The translations under genes were made by a program, and so were the position numbers. A DNA stretch of 7,075 nt, taken from an uncultured Prevotellaceae bacterium (GTDB lineage Bacteria > Bacteroidota > Bacteroidia > Bacteroidales > Muribaculaceae). This document shows positions 1 through 5,810 of the stretch, piece by piece. The notes under the pieces were generated by a model, which was not told the origin of the DNA, did no database searches, and was given only the letters and a program-made list of their open reading frames with translations. How positions within the stretch are numbered: the stretch's first letter is position 1; each line of letters starts with the position of its first letter. The stretch is from assembly GCA_937904375.1 (NCBI GenBank), contig CALDIG010000135.1:1-7075 (forward strand). The letters are read 5' to 3'.

Positions 1-59
1 TTAATTATTATTATTTATTAAATAAACCTAAAATTATAAGAGATTGCGGTTATTTGTGC

Positions 60-77
60 GGTGTGGTTGTGGGTTGG
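60..77 (+). other. G/T-rich tract with possible two-quartet G-quadruplex
   Basis: The tract GGTGTGGTTGTGGGTTGG has four G runs separated by loops of 3, 4 and 2 bases. It resembles the fold pattern of short two-layer quadruplexes such as the thrombin-binding aptamer. It lies in a stretch (about 50-93) that is almost free of A and C, just upstream of the candidate -33 element. Two-layer quadruplexes are only marginally stable, so the functional claim is weak. Confidence 0.2.
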
Positions 78-78
78 T

Positions 79-110
79 GTTGCTATTGTTGCCGATTTTT
101 ACTACTTTTG
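79..110 (+). promoter_or_regulatory. Candidate Bacteroidota-type promoter for rimP-nusA-infB
   Basis: Bases 103-110 read TACTTTTG, a full match to the Bacteroidota -7 consensus TAnnTTTG. Bases 79-82 (GTTG) match three of four bases of the -33 element TTTG, with a 20-base spacer, which fits the usual spacing. Transcription would then begin near 117-118 and give a leader of about 125 bases before rimP. The -33 half is weak. The match is by eye, and an eight-base box with two free positions can arise by chance in this T-rich stretch. Confidence 0.45.
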
Positions 111-124
111 CACCGCAATTCCGT

Positions 125-158
125 GAGGAGGGGGCTCTGAAGCTTCCTCTATTTTGTT
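125..158 (+). terminator. Terminator-like hairpin in the rimP leader (possible attenuator)
   Basis: Bases 125-131 (GAGGAGG) pair with 143-149 (CTTCCTC) in a seven-base-pair stem containing one G-U pair. The loop is 11 bases and the next nine bases are TATTTTGTT, so the form is that of an intrinsic terminator. It lies downstream of the candidate promoter and upstream of rimP. It could therefore be an attenuator in the leader, or the terminator of an upstream gene if the promoter call is wrong. The stem is short and the T tract is interrupted, so strength is uncertain. Confidence 0.35.
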
Positions 159-165
159 ATAAATT

Positions 166-220
166 GGGAAAAGTTGCGCGGTTTGTAGTGTTTTTCGACA
201 CGAAGTGATAAGCTTTTCCT
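166..220 (+). promoter_or_regulatory. Second leader stem just before the rimP start
   Basis: Bases 166-175 pair with 211-220. The core GGAAAAG (167-173) with CTTTTCC (213-219) is perfect, and it is extended by two G-U pairs and one A-T pair to ten pairs. The 35-base loop contains a weak inner hairpin, GTGT (188-191) with ACAC (198-201). The structure ends 22 bases before the rimP ATG, leaving the A-rich start region (AACAAGGTAATAAAAGA) single stranded. Whether it forms in the RNA was judged only by pairing, not by energy calculation. Confidence 0.3.
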
Positions 221-242
221 GCATTAACAAGGTAATAAAAGA

Positions 243-707
243 ATGATCGACAAGAAAGAACTCACATCGGTAATAGACAAGGCGCTAGAAGGCACCAAGA
301 TGTTTCTCGTGGACCTCAAGGTGAGCAGCGACAATGTGATTGACGTGCAGCTCGACAGCATGGAGAGCATCACCATCGACGACTGCATCGCCGTTAACGA
401 TGCCGTGCATGCGGCGTTTGACCAAGACGTGGAGGATTATGAGTTGACAGTTGGCTCCTACAGCCTCACCGAGCCCTTCAAGGTGCTGAAGCAGTACCAG
501 AAGAACCTGGGCGGCGAGGTAGAAGTGCTCACCGCCGACGGCAAGAAGCTCAAGGGCATTCTTAGCGAGGTTACCGACGAGAATTTCACTGTCACCATAG
601 CCACCAAGACCAAAATCGAGGGCAAGAAGCGCCCCGAGATGGTTGACGTGCCACACACCTTTAAATATGACGAAATAAAATACACTAAAAATATATTACA
701 GTTTTAA
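243..707 (+). CDS. rimP: Ribosome maturation factor RimP
   Basis: RimP is a cytoplasmic assembly factor for the 30S ribosomal subunit. This 154-residue protein has the usual length and two-domain form. The N-terminal alpha/beta domain (about 1-80) contains the family pattern ITIDDC-(x)4-ND near residues 42-53. The C-terminal SH3-like barrel (about 85-154) begins at EPFKVLKQYQKNLG, which is typical of Bacteroidota RimP. The loop usually written as VSS-(A/P)-G-L before this segment reads VGSYSL here, a mild departure. The ATG at 243 is favoured because MIDKKEL gives a normal N-terminus and is preceded by an A-rich tract, with only a weak AAGG (229-232) ten bases upstream. It is the first gene of the operon. 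nusA follows after six bases, so the two are surely co-transcribed. Confidence 0.93.
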   Translation: MIDKKELTSVIDKALEGTKMFLVDLKVSSDNVIDVQLDSMESITIDDCIAVNDAVHAAFDQDVEDYELTVGSYSLTEPFKVLKQYQKNLGGEVEVLTADGKKLKGILSEVTDENFTVTIATKTKIEGKKRPEMVDVPHTFKYDEIKYTKNILQF

Positions 708-713
708 AGAATT

Positions 714-1976
714 ATGGCTAAGAAAGTAGAAACGGTCGATATGGCCGATCAGTTTTCGGAGTTTAAAGAGTTGAAAAACATCGACAAGACCACTATGATC
801 AGTGTCTTGGAGGAGTCGTTCCGTAGCGTTATCGCCAAGATGTTTGGCAGTGACGAGAATTTCGACGTTATCATGAACCCCGACAAGGGTGACTGCGAGA
901 TTTACCAGAATCTCGAAGTAGTGCCCGATGGAGAGGTGGAGAATCCCAACCAGCAGATTGGTCTTACCGATGCCCGCAACGATGAGGAAAGCCCCGACCC
1001 CGACTGCGAGATTGGCGAGGAGCACACCCGCAAGATTGACTTCGCGAAGTTTGGCCGCCGCGCCATCCTGAACCTGCGCCAGACCCTTGCCAGCAAAATC
1101 CTTGACTTGCAGAAAGACGCTATCTACAACAAGTTCAAAGACTTGGAAGGCGACTTGGTGAGCGGCGAGGTTTATCAAACCTGGAAGCGTGAGGTTCTCT
1201 TGCTCGACGATGACAAGAACGAGCTCATCCTGCCCAAGGACCAGCAGATTCCCACCGACATCTACCACAAGGGCGACACCGTGCGCGCTGTCATCCACAA
1301 GGTTGACAACCAGAACAATAACCCCAAGATTATCGTTTCTCGCACCAGCGACCTCTTCTTGCGCCGACTCTTTGAGCTTGAGGTACCCGAGATTCACGAC
1401 GGTCTTATCGTGATTCGCGCCGTGGCACGCAAGCCAGGAGAGCGCGCCAAGATTGCCGTGGAGAGCTACGACGACCGCATCGACCCCGTGGGTGCCTGCG
1501 TGGGTGTTAAGGGTTCGCGCATTCATGGCATCGTGCGTGAGTTACGCAACGAGAATATCGACGTTATTAACTACACTCCCGATCCAGTAATCTTCATCCA
1601 GCGCGCTCTTAGCCCTGCCAAAATCACAACCATCCGCATCGACGAGGAGACTAAGCACGCCGAGGTATTCTTGCGCCCCGAGGAGGTGTCTCTCGCCATT
1701 GGCCGTGGCGGTTTGAACATAAAGCTTGCTTCGATGCTATCGGGCTACACCATCGATGTTTATCGCGACCTTGACAACGATGAGGACGACGTTTATCTCG
1801 ACCGCTTTAACGACGAGATTGACCAATGGGTAATCGATGCCCTGAAGGCAATAGGCTGCGCCACCGCCAAGGCGGTTCTCAACACCCCACGTCAGGAACT
1901 CATCGACCGTGCCGATTTAGAGGAAGACACCGTGGATGAAGTGCTTGAGATTTTGAGGGAGGAGTTTGAGGATTAA
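714..1976 (+). CDS. nusA: Transcription termination/antitermination factor NusA
   Basis: NusA binds RNA polymerase and nascent RNA and modulates pausing, intrinsic termination and antitermination. The 420 residues show the expected order. The polymerase-binding N-terminal domain is about 1-147 and includes FGRRAILNLRQTLASKI. An S1 barrel follows (about 148-220), then KH1 (about 225-300) with GXXG loop G264-V-K-G267, and KH2 (about 305-370) with GXXG loop G330-R-G-G333 inside AIGRGGLNIKLAS. The tail (about 372-420, WVIDALKAIGCATAKAVLN onward) looks like one helix-hairpin-helix or acidic-repeat-like unit. The protein is therefore intermediate between the long E. coli form (two acidic repeats) and the shorter B. 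subtilis form. The start lies six bases after rimP. The gene may feed back on its own operon through the leader hairpin, but that is inference. Confidence 0.96.
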   Translation: MAKKVETVDMADQFSEFKELKNIDKTTMISVLEESFRSVIAKMFGSDENFDVIMNPDKGDCEIYQNLEVVPDGEVENPNQQIGLTDARNDEESPDPDCEIGEEHTRKIDFAKFGRRAILNLRQTLASKILDLQKDAIYNKFKDLEGDLVSGEVYQTWKREVLLLDDDKNELILPKDQQIPTDIYHKGDTVRAVIHKVDNQNNNPKIIVSRTSDLFLRRLFELEVPEIHDGLIVIRAVARKPGERAKIAVESYDDRIDPVGACVGVKGSRIHGIVRELRNENIDVINYTPDPVIFIQRALSPAKITTIRIDEETKHAEVFLRPEEVSLAIGRGGLNIKLASMLSGYTIDVYRDLDNDEDDVYLDRFNDEIDQWVIDALKAIGCATAKAVLNTPRQELIDRADLEEDTVDEVLEILREEFED

Positions 1977-2004
1977 TATTTGAAATTTTTATCCATTATT
2001 GACA

Positions 2005-2021
2005 TTCTAGATGTTCTAGAA
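2005..2021. repeat. Perfect 7-bp inverted repeat in the nusA-infB gap
   Basis: TTCTAGA (2005-2011) and TCTAGAA (2015-2021) form a perfect inverted repeat around the three bases TGT. Starting at its last base is a tandem pair of AAAACTC (2021-2034). The gap between nusA and infB (1977-2089) has 113 bases, and I see no clear TAnnTTTG box or other gene in it. The repeat is AT-rich, so as RNA it would be a weak hairpin without a good T tract. It could be a processing site, a protein-binding site or chance. Confidence 0.3.
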
Positions 2022-2089
2022 AAACTCAAAACTCTCGCCGTTTATTAAAATTACACAAAAACTTCTTATAACTCGTTATCCAATATCCT

Positions 2090-4843
2090 ATGCGTGTAAA
2101 ATTAAGTAAAATTATCAAAGATTTGAACGTTGGGCTACAGACCGTTCAAGACTTTTTCGGAAAGAAGAAGATCGACATAGAGGTCACTCCCAACACCAAG
2201 ATTGATGAAGACGTGCTCGACATCCTCATCAAGGAATTCAAGCCCGACATGGAGCAGAAGCTCAAGTCGGAGTATCTGACTAATGCTCGTCAAAAGGCAA
2301 AGCCTGCTCCCGAGGAAACTGAGGCGTCGAAGCAGCCAGAGGAAATCAAGACTGAGACACAACTCATGAAACCTAAAGTGGTGGGGAAAATCAATCTTGA
2401 AGAGACCGGCAAACCGGCTTCTAAAAAGGAGAAAAAGGAAAAGGCTGCCAAACCCGAGAAGAAAGAGGCGACAAAGCCCAAAGAAGAGCCTAAGGCAGAA
2501 GCTCCGAAAAAGGAGAAGAAGCCTGTGGTTGACGAGAAACCTAAGACCGAGGAGACGAAACCTGTCGAGGCTTCTGCCGAAGTAGCTATTGCTGCCACTC
2601 CCGAGAAGCCCAAAGAGGAAATCTTCACTACCCGTATCCCGGAGTTGAAGACCAACATCAACGTGGTGGGCAAGATCGACCTCTCGGCCATCAACCAATC
2701 GACACGACCCAAGAAGAAGACCAAGGAGGAGCGCAAGCAAGAGCGCATTGCCAAGGAGAAAGCACGCTTGGGCGAGGACGGCGTGAAGAAGAAACGCCGC
2801 CGCATAGGTAAAGAGAAAGTGGATATCGAGAAAGCGGCACAGCAAATCAATGCCAGCGGCAAGACGGCTAAGAACAAGGATAACGAGAGCCAGTCGGGCA
2901 AGAAGAAAGACAAGAAGGCAAAACGCCCGCTGCGTCCGCAAATCAACGAGGAAGACGTTCAGCGTCAAGTGAAAGAGACACTGGCACGTCTCACCACCAA
3001 GAAGCAGAACATGGGTGCCAAGTGGCGCCGCGAGAAGCGCGAGGCGGTGCGCGAGGAAGAGAACAAGGAGGCTGCATTGCAAGCCGCCGAGAAGAAGATT
3101 CTCAAGCTCACAGAGTTTGTTACTGCCAACGACCTCGCCATGATGATGAACGTGCCTATCAACAAGGTGATTGGCACTTGCATGAGTCTGGGAGTGATGG
3201 TGTCTATCAACCAGCGCCTCGACGCCGAGACCATCAACATCGTTGCCGAGGAGTTTGGCTTCAAGACCGAATATGAGAGCGCCGACGTGGTGGAGGCCAT
3301 CCACGAGGAAGAAGACAATCCCGAAGACCTCCAGCAGCGTCCACCAGTAGTCACCGTGATGGGTCACGTGGACCACGGTAAGACATCACTGCTCGACTAC
3401 ATACGCAAGAGTAATGTGATTGCCGGCGAGGCGGGTGGTATCACCCAGCACATTGGCGCTTACAACGTGAAGCTGCCCAACGGCCGCCGCATCACCTTCC
3501 TTGACACCCCAGGCCACGAGGCGTTTACCGCCATGCGTGCCCGTGGTGCCAAGGTCACCGATATCGTTATCGTGATTGTTGCCGCCGACGACAATGTGAT
3601 GCCGCAAACCAAAGAGGCCCTCAACCATGCCTCGGCAGCTGGCGTGCCCATCGTCTTTGCTATCAACAAGATAGACAAGGATGGCGCCAACCCCGAGAAA
3701 ATCAAGGAAGAACTTGCTAACCTCAACTACCTCGTGGAGGAATGGGGCGGCAAGTATCAGAGCCAGGACATCTCGGCTAAGAAGGGCATTGGCGTGGAGG
3801 AACTCATGGAGAAAGTGCTCCTTGAGGCCGATATGCTTGAACTCAAGGCCAACCCCGACCGCAAGGCAACAGGCTCAATCATCGAGTCGTCGCTCGACAA
3901 GGGACGCGGGTACATAGCCACCGTGCTCGTAGATAACGGCACTTTGCGTGTGGGCGACATCATGCTTGCCGGTACTCACTATGGTAAGGTGAAGGCGATG
4001 TTCAACGAGCGCAACCAGCGCATCCAGGAGGCGAAGCCTTCGTCACCAGCATTGATACTGGGATTGAATGGCGCTCCTACTGCCGGCGACAAGTTCAACA
4101 TCATGGACACCGACCAGGAGGCCCGCCAAATTGCCAACCGCCGCGAGCAGTTGCAGCGTGAGCAGATGCAGCGCACCCAGCACCGCCGTACTCTCGAGGA
4201 TATTGGCCGCCTGCGCGCGCTGGGTGAGTTCCACGAGCTCAACATCATCGTCAAGGGCGACGTGGACGGCTCTATCGAGGCGCTGAGCGACTCGCTCATC
4301 AAACTCTCGACTCCCGAGGTTCAGGTTAACGTGATCCACAAGGCTGTGGGTGCAATCAGCGAGAGCGACGTCACTCTGGCAGCAGCCAGCGATGCCTATA
4401 TCATTGGTTTCCAGGTGCGTCCTTCGGTTGATGCCAAGCGTCTGGCAGCGCAAGAGGGTGTAGATATCCGCATCTACTCTATCATCTATGATGCCATTGA
4501 GGAGATTAAGAGCGCCATGGAAGGTATGCTCTCGCCCGACATCAAGGAGGAGGTCATTGGCAACGCCGAGATCAAGGAGGTTTACCACATCAGCAAGGTG
4601 GGAACTATCGCCGGTGCTATGGTCAAGGACGGCAAACTCAAGCGTGGCTGCAAGGTGCGCGTGATTCGCGACGGCATTGTGCGTCACACTGGCACACTGG
4701 CTTCGCTCAAGCGCTTCAAGGACGACGCCAAGGAGGTTGCCAGCGGCTATGAGTGCGGCTTCAGCATCCAGAGCTACAACGACCTCGTGGTGGGCGACAT
4801 CGTAGAGGCATTCGAGGAAATCGAAGTGCAGAAGACACTGTAA
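2090..4843 (+). CDS. infB: Translation initiation factor IF-2
   Basis: IF2 is the GTPase that brings fMet-tRNA to the 30S subunit and promotes subunit joining. An N-terminal IF2_N-like helical domain (about 1-62) is followed by a long, charged K/E/P/A-rich linker (about 65-335) and a second IF2_N domain (about 338-396). The G domain (about 419-590) is complete: G1 GHVDHGKT (425-432), G3 DTPGH (472-476), G4 NKID (526-529) and G5 SAK (562-564). Domain II, a basic helix (about 678-712), domain III starting near NIIVKGDVDGS (about 717), and the tRNA-binding C-terminal barrel (about 825-917) with GYECGF follow. The 917 residues fit the long Bacteroidota form. The ATG at 2090 gives MRVKLSKIIKDLNVG, a normal IF2 start. 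No Shine-Dalgarno site is visible and the upstream bases are A/T/C-rich. It is the last gene of the operon before the heptamer tract. Confidence 0.97.
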   Translation: MRVKLSKIIKDLNVGLQTVQDFFGKKKIDIEVTPNTKIDEDVLDILIKEFKPDMEQKLKSEYLTNARQKAKPAPEETEASKQPEEIKTETQLMKPKVVGKINLEETGKPASKKEKKEKAAKPEKKEATKPKEEPKAEAPKKEKKPVVDEKPKTEETKPVEASAEVAIAATPEKPKEEIFTTRIPELKTNINVVGKIDLSAINQSTRPKKKTKEERKQERIAKEKARLGEDGVKKKRRRIGKEKVDIEKAAQQINASGKTAKNKDNESQSGKKKDKKAKRPLRPQINEEDVQRQVKETLARLTTKKQNMGAKWRREKREAVREEENKEAALQAAEKKILKLTEFVTANDLAMMMNVPINKVIGTCMSLGVMVSINQRLDAETINIVAEEFGFKTEYESADVVEAIHEEEDNPEDLQQRPPVVTVMGHVDHGKTSLLDYIRKSNVIAGEAGGITQHIGAYNVKLPNGRRITFLDTPGHEAFTAMRARGAKVTDIVIVIVAADDNVMPQTKEALNHASAAGVPIVFAINKIDKDGANPEKIKEELANLNYLVEEWGGKYQSQDISAKKGIGVEELMEKVLLEADMLELKANPDRKATGSIIESSLDKGRGYIATVLVDNGTLRVGDIMLAGTHYGKVKAMFNERNQRIQEAKPSSPALILGLNGAPTAGDKFNIMDTDQEARQIANRREQLQREQMQRTQHRRTLEDIGRLRALGEFHELNIIVKGDVDGSIEALSDSLIKLSTPEVQVNVIHKAVGAISESDVTLAAASDAYIIGFQVRPSVDAKRLAAQEGVDIRIYSIIYDAIEEIKSAMEGMLSPDIKEEVIGNAEIKEVYHISKVGTIAGAMVKDGKLKRGCKVRVIRDGIVRHTGTLASLKRFKDDAKEVASGYECGFSIQSYNDLVVGDIVEAFEEIEVQKTL

Positions 4844-4845
4844 AA

Positions 4846-4894
4846 TAAGTTATAAGTGTTAAGTTATAAGTGTTAAGTTATAAGTGTTAAGTAT
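4846..4894 (+). repeat. Seven tandem TAAGTNN heptamers after infB
   Basis: Starting three bases after the infB stop codon, seven heptamers run in register: TAAGTTA and TAAGTGT alternate three times, followed by TAAGTAT. This makes a 14-bp unit present three times (4846-4887). TAAGTGT is the exact reverse complement of ACACTTA, the unit of the large array at 4932-5099, so the two tracts are the same repeat family in opposite orientation. Confidence 0.9.
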
Positions 4895-4930
4895 TTTCAG
4901 GCAACCTTTAAATGCTTAACACTTTTATTT
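4882..4930 (+). terminator. Terminator-like hairpin after infB, partly built from the repeat
   Basis: AAGTGTTAAG (4882-4891) pairs perfectly with CTTAACACTT (4915-4924). The stem extends inward by a T-G wobble (4892/4914) and ATTT (4893-4896) with AAAT (4910-4913). After a two-by-two internal loop, AGG (4899-4901) pairs with CCT (4905-4907) around a CAA loop. The T-rich run TTTTATTT (4923-4930) follows, overlapping the end of the stem. This is a plausible intrinsic terminator for the rimP-nusA-infB transcript. Its outer arms are themselves heptamer units. It is AT-rich, so real efficiency is unknown. Confidence 0.55.
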
Positions 4931-4931
4931 G

Positions 4932-5099
4932 ACACTTAACACTTAACACTTGACACTTAACACTTGACACTTAACACTTAACACTTAACACTTGACACTT
5001 AACACTTAACACTTAACACTTGACACTTAACACTTAACACTTTACACTTAACACTTTACACTTTACACTTAACACTTAACACTTACCACTTAACACTTA
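4932..5099 (+). repeat. Array of 24 tandem ACACTTA-type heptamers
   Basis: The 168 bases divide exactly into 24 heptamers without a single indel. Sixteen read ACACTTA, four ACACTTG (starting 4946, 4960, 4988, 5016), three ACACTTT (5037, 5051, 5058) and one CCACTTA (5086). All but the last variant differ only at position 7. A lone ACACTTT at 4919-4925, six bases upstream, belongs to the same family and forms part of the terminator stem. The array ends two bases before the folK ATG. It is not coding, because stop codons recur in every plus-strand frame. It has no spacers, so it is not a CRISPR array. Confidence 0.97.
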
Positions 5100-5101
5100 G
5101 G

Positions 5102-5575
5102 ATGATTTATTATCTGAACATAGGCTCTAATCTAGATGACCGGGAGGGAAACCTCTGGGCGGCCGACTTGCGGCTGTCGCTCGACCTGGGGCTGGTGACG
5201 GCACGCTCCACCATCGTCGAGAGCGAGCCGTGGGGCTTTGAGAGCGACAACGGCTTCCTCAACATGGGCATCGCCGTCGAGAGCCGCTTCTCGCCTATCG
5301 AGGCACTCAACATCATCCACGACATCGAGCACGAACTCAACCACGGACACAGCCACCGCGATGCCGACGGCAACTATGTGGACCGACTCGTTGATATCGA
5401 CATCATGGCAATCGACGACCTGGTCATCGACCTGCCTAACCTGCAAGTGCCTCACCGACACCTGCCCCGCCGCGACTTCTTCCTGCGCCCCATGGCAGAA
5501 CTCGCCCCCGAGTGGCAACACCCAGTTCTCCACCTTACCGCTAAGCAAATGCTGGATGTGCTTGATAGAGAATAG
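5102..5575 (+). CDS. folK: 2-Amino-4-hydroxy-6-hydroxymethyldihydropteridine diphosphokinase (HPPK)
   Basis: HPPK transfers pyrophosphate from ATP to 6-hydroxymethyl-7,8-dihydropterin, the step before dihydropteroate synthase in folate synthesis, in the cytoplasm. The 157 residues match the family length. The N-terminal GSNLDDREGNL (8-18), the pterin-side segment PWGFESDNGFLNM (W44 region) and the signature DRLVDIDIMAID (94-105) are present. D98 and D100 are the expected Mg-ATP ligands. The C-terminal PHRHLPRRDFFLRPMAEL block is also canonical in form. The ATG at 5102 begins MIYYLNIGSN, the normal start. The start context is odd: the heptamer array reaches to 5099, leaving only GG before the ATG, so there is no Shine-Dalgarno site at a usable distance. 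No other folate gene is adjacent, and no separate promoter is evident. Confidence 0.93.
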   Translation: MIYYLNIGSNLDDREGNLWAADLRLSLDLGLVTARSTIVESEPWGFESDNGFLNMGIAVESRFSPIEALNIIHDIEHELNHGHSHRDADGNYVDRLVDIDIMAIDDLVIDLPNLQVPHRHLPRRDFFLRPMAELAPEWQHPVLHLTAKQMLDVLDRE

Positions 5576-5810
5576 CGCTCAGGTGCAGGTCTTTGTTGTT
5601 TGCAGTAGTAAGGACTATGGAATAATCTAGGTTGAATAAAAACCTGCTCTACATAAATTCAAAATCCATCTCAATTACTGAGTCCACTTTAAAAAAAATA
5701 AAAACAACTAATTAAACTAATTTCAACGATTTTAAGTTTACTGATATTCAATTTTTTGAGTTTGACTTCTTTTAAGTAAAATGCTCACTCTCGAAATAAT
5801 TTGAGCAAGC
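5576..5810. other. AT-rich non-coding gap between convergent genes
   Basis: These 235 bases separate the folK stop codon from the stop codon of the minus-strand reductase. I see no convincing gene. A five-base-pair stem, AGGTT (5629-5633) with AACCT (5641-5645), could be a weak folK terminator, but no T tract follows. A short direct repeat AACTAATT occurs at 5706-5713 and 5715-5722. TTTTAAGT occurs at two places (about 5730 and 5770). A terminator-like hairpin for the minus strand is listed separately. Confidence 0.6.
5774..5807 (-). terminator. Terminator-like hairpin after the aldo/keto reductase
   Basis: On the minus strand, TGCTCA (5807-5802) pairs with TGAGCA (5787-5782) around a 14-base loop. 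The next bases are TTTTACTT (5781-5774). It begins four bases past the reductase stop codon, which is a typical place for an intrinsic terminator. The six-base stem is short and the loop large, so the call is moderate. Confidence 0.45.

Noticed and set aside
14..26. AT-only palindrome TTTAT-TAA-ATAAA at the left edge
   Set aside because: The stem is five A-T pairs in a nearly pure A/T stretch, expected by chance and too weak to be a terminator.
696..1526. Minus-strand open frame (276 codons) opposite nusA
   Set aside because: It is the complement of nusA codons, with a Val/Leu/His-rich composition typical of antisense shadows and no domain.
1999..2004. TTGACA before the inverted repeat as an infB promoter
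   Set aside because: No suitable -7 or -10 element follows at normal spacing.
2135..3376. Long minus-strand open frame (413 codons) opposite infB
   Set aside because: It lies wholly within infB, its product is a low-complexity leucine/phenylalanine-rich string that mirrors the Lys/Glu-rich linker, and it has no recognisable domain.
4043..4687. Minus-strand open frame (214 codons) opposite the infB 3' part
   Set aside because: It overlaps the conserved IF2 domains III and IV completely and shows no family features.
4944..5025. TTGACA words within the array as -35 promoter boxes
   Set aside because: They arise automatically wherever an ACACTTG unit precedes another unit. Bacteroidota primary promoters use a different consensus, and no TAnnTTTG box lies at the right distance.
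4932..5099. Heptamer tract as a CRISPR array
   Set aside because: The units are seven bases and directly abutting with no spacers, and no cas gene is nearby.
5782..5805. Tiny open frame ATG CTC ACT CTC ... TGA in the convergent gap
   Set aside because: Only seven codons with no ribosome site, and it overlaps the reductase terminator hairpin.
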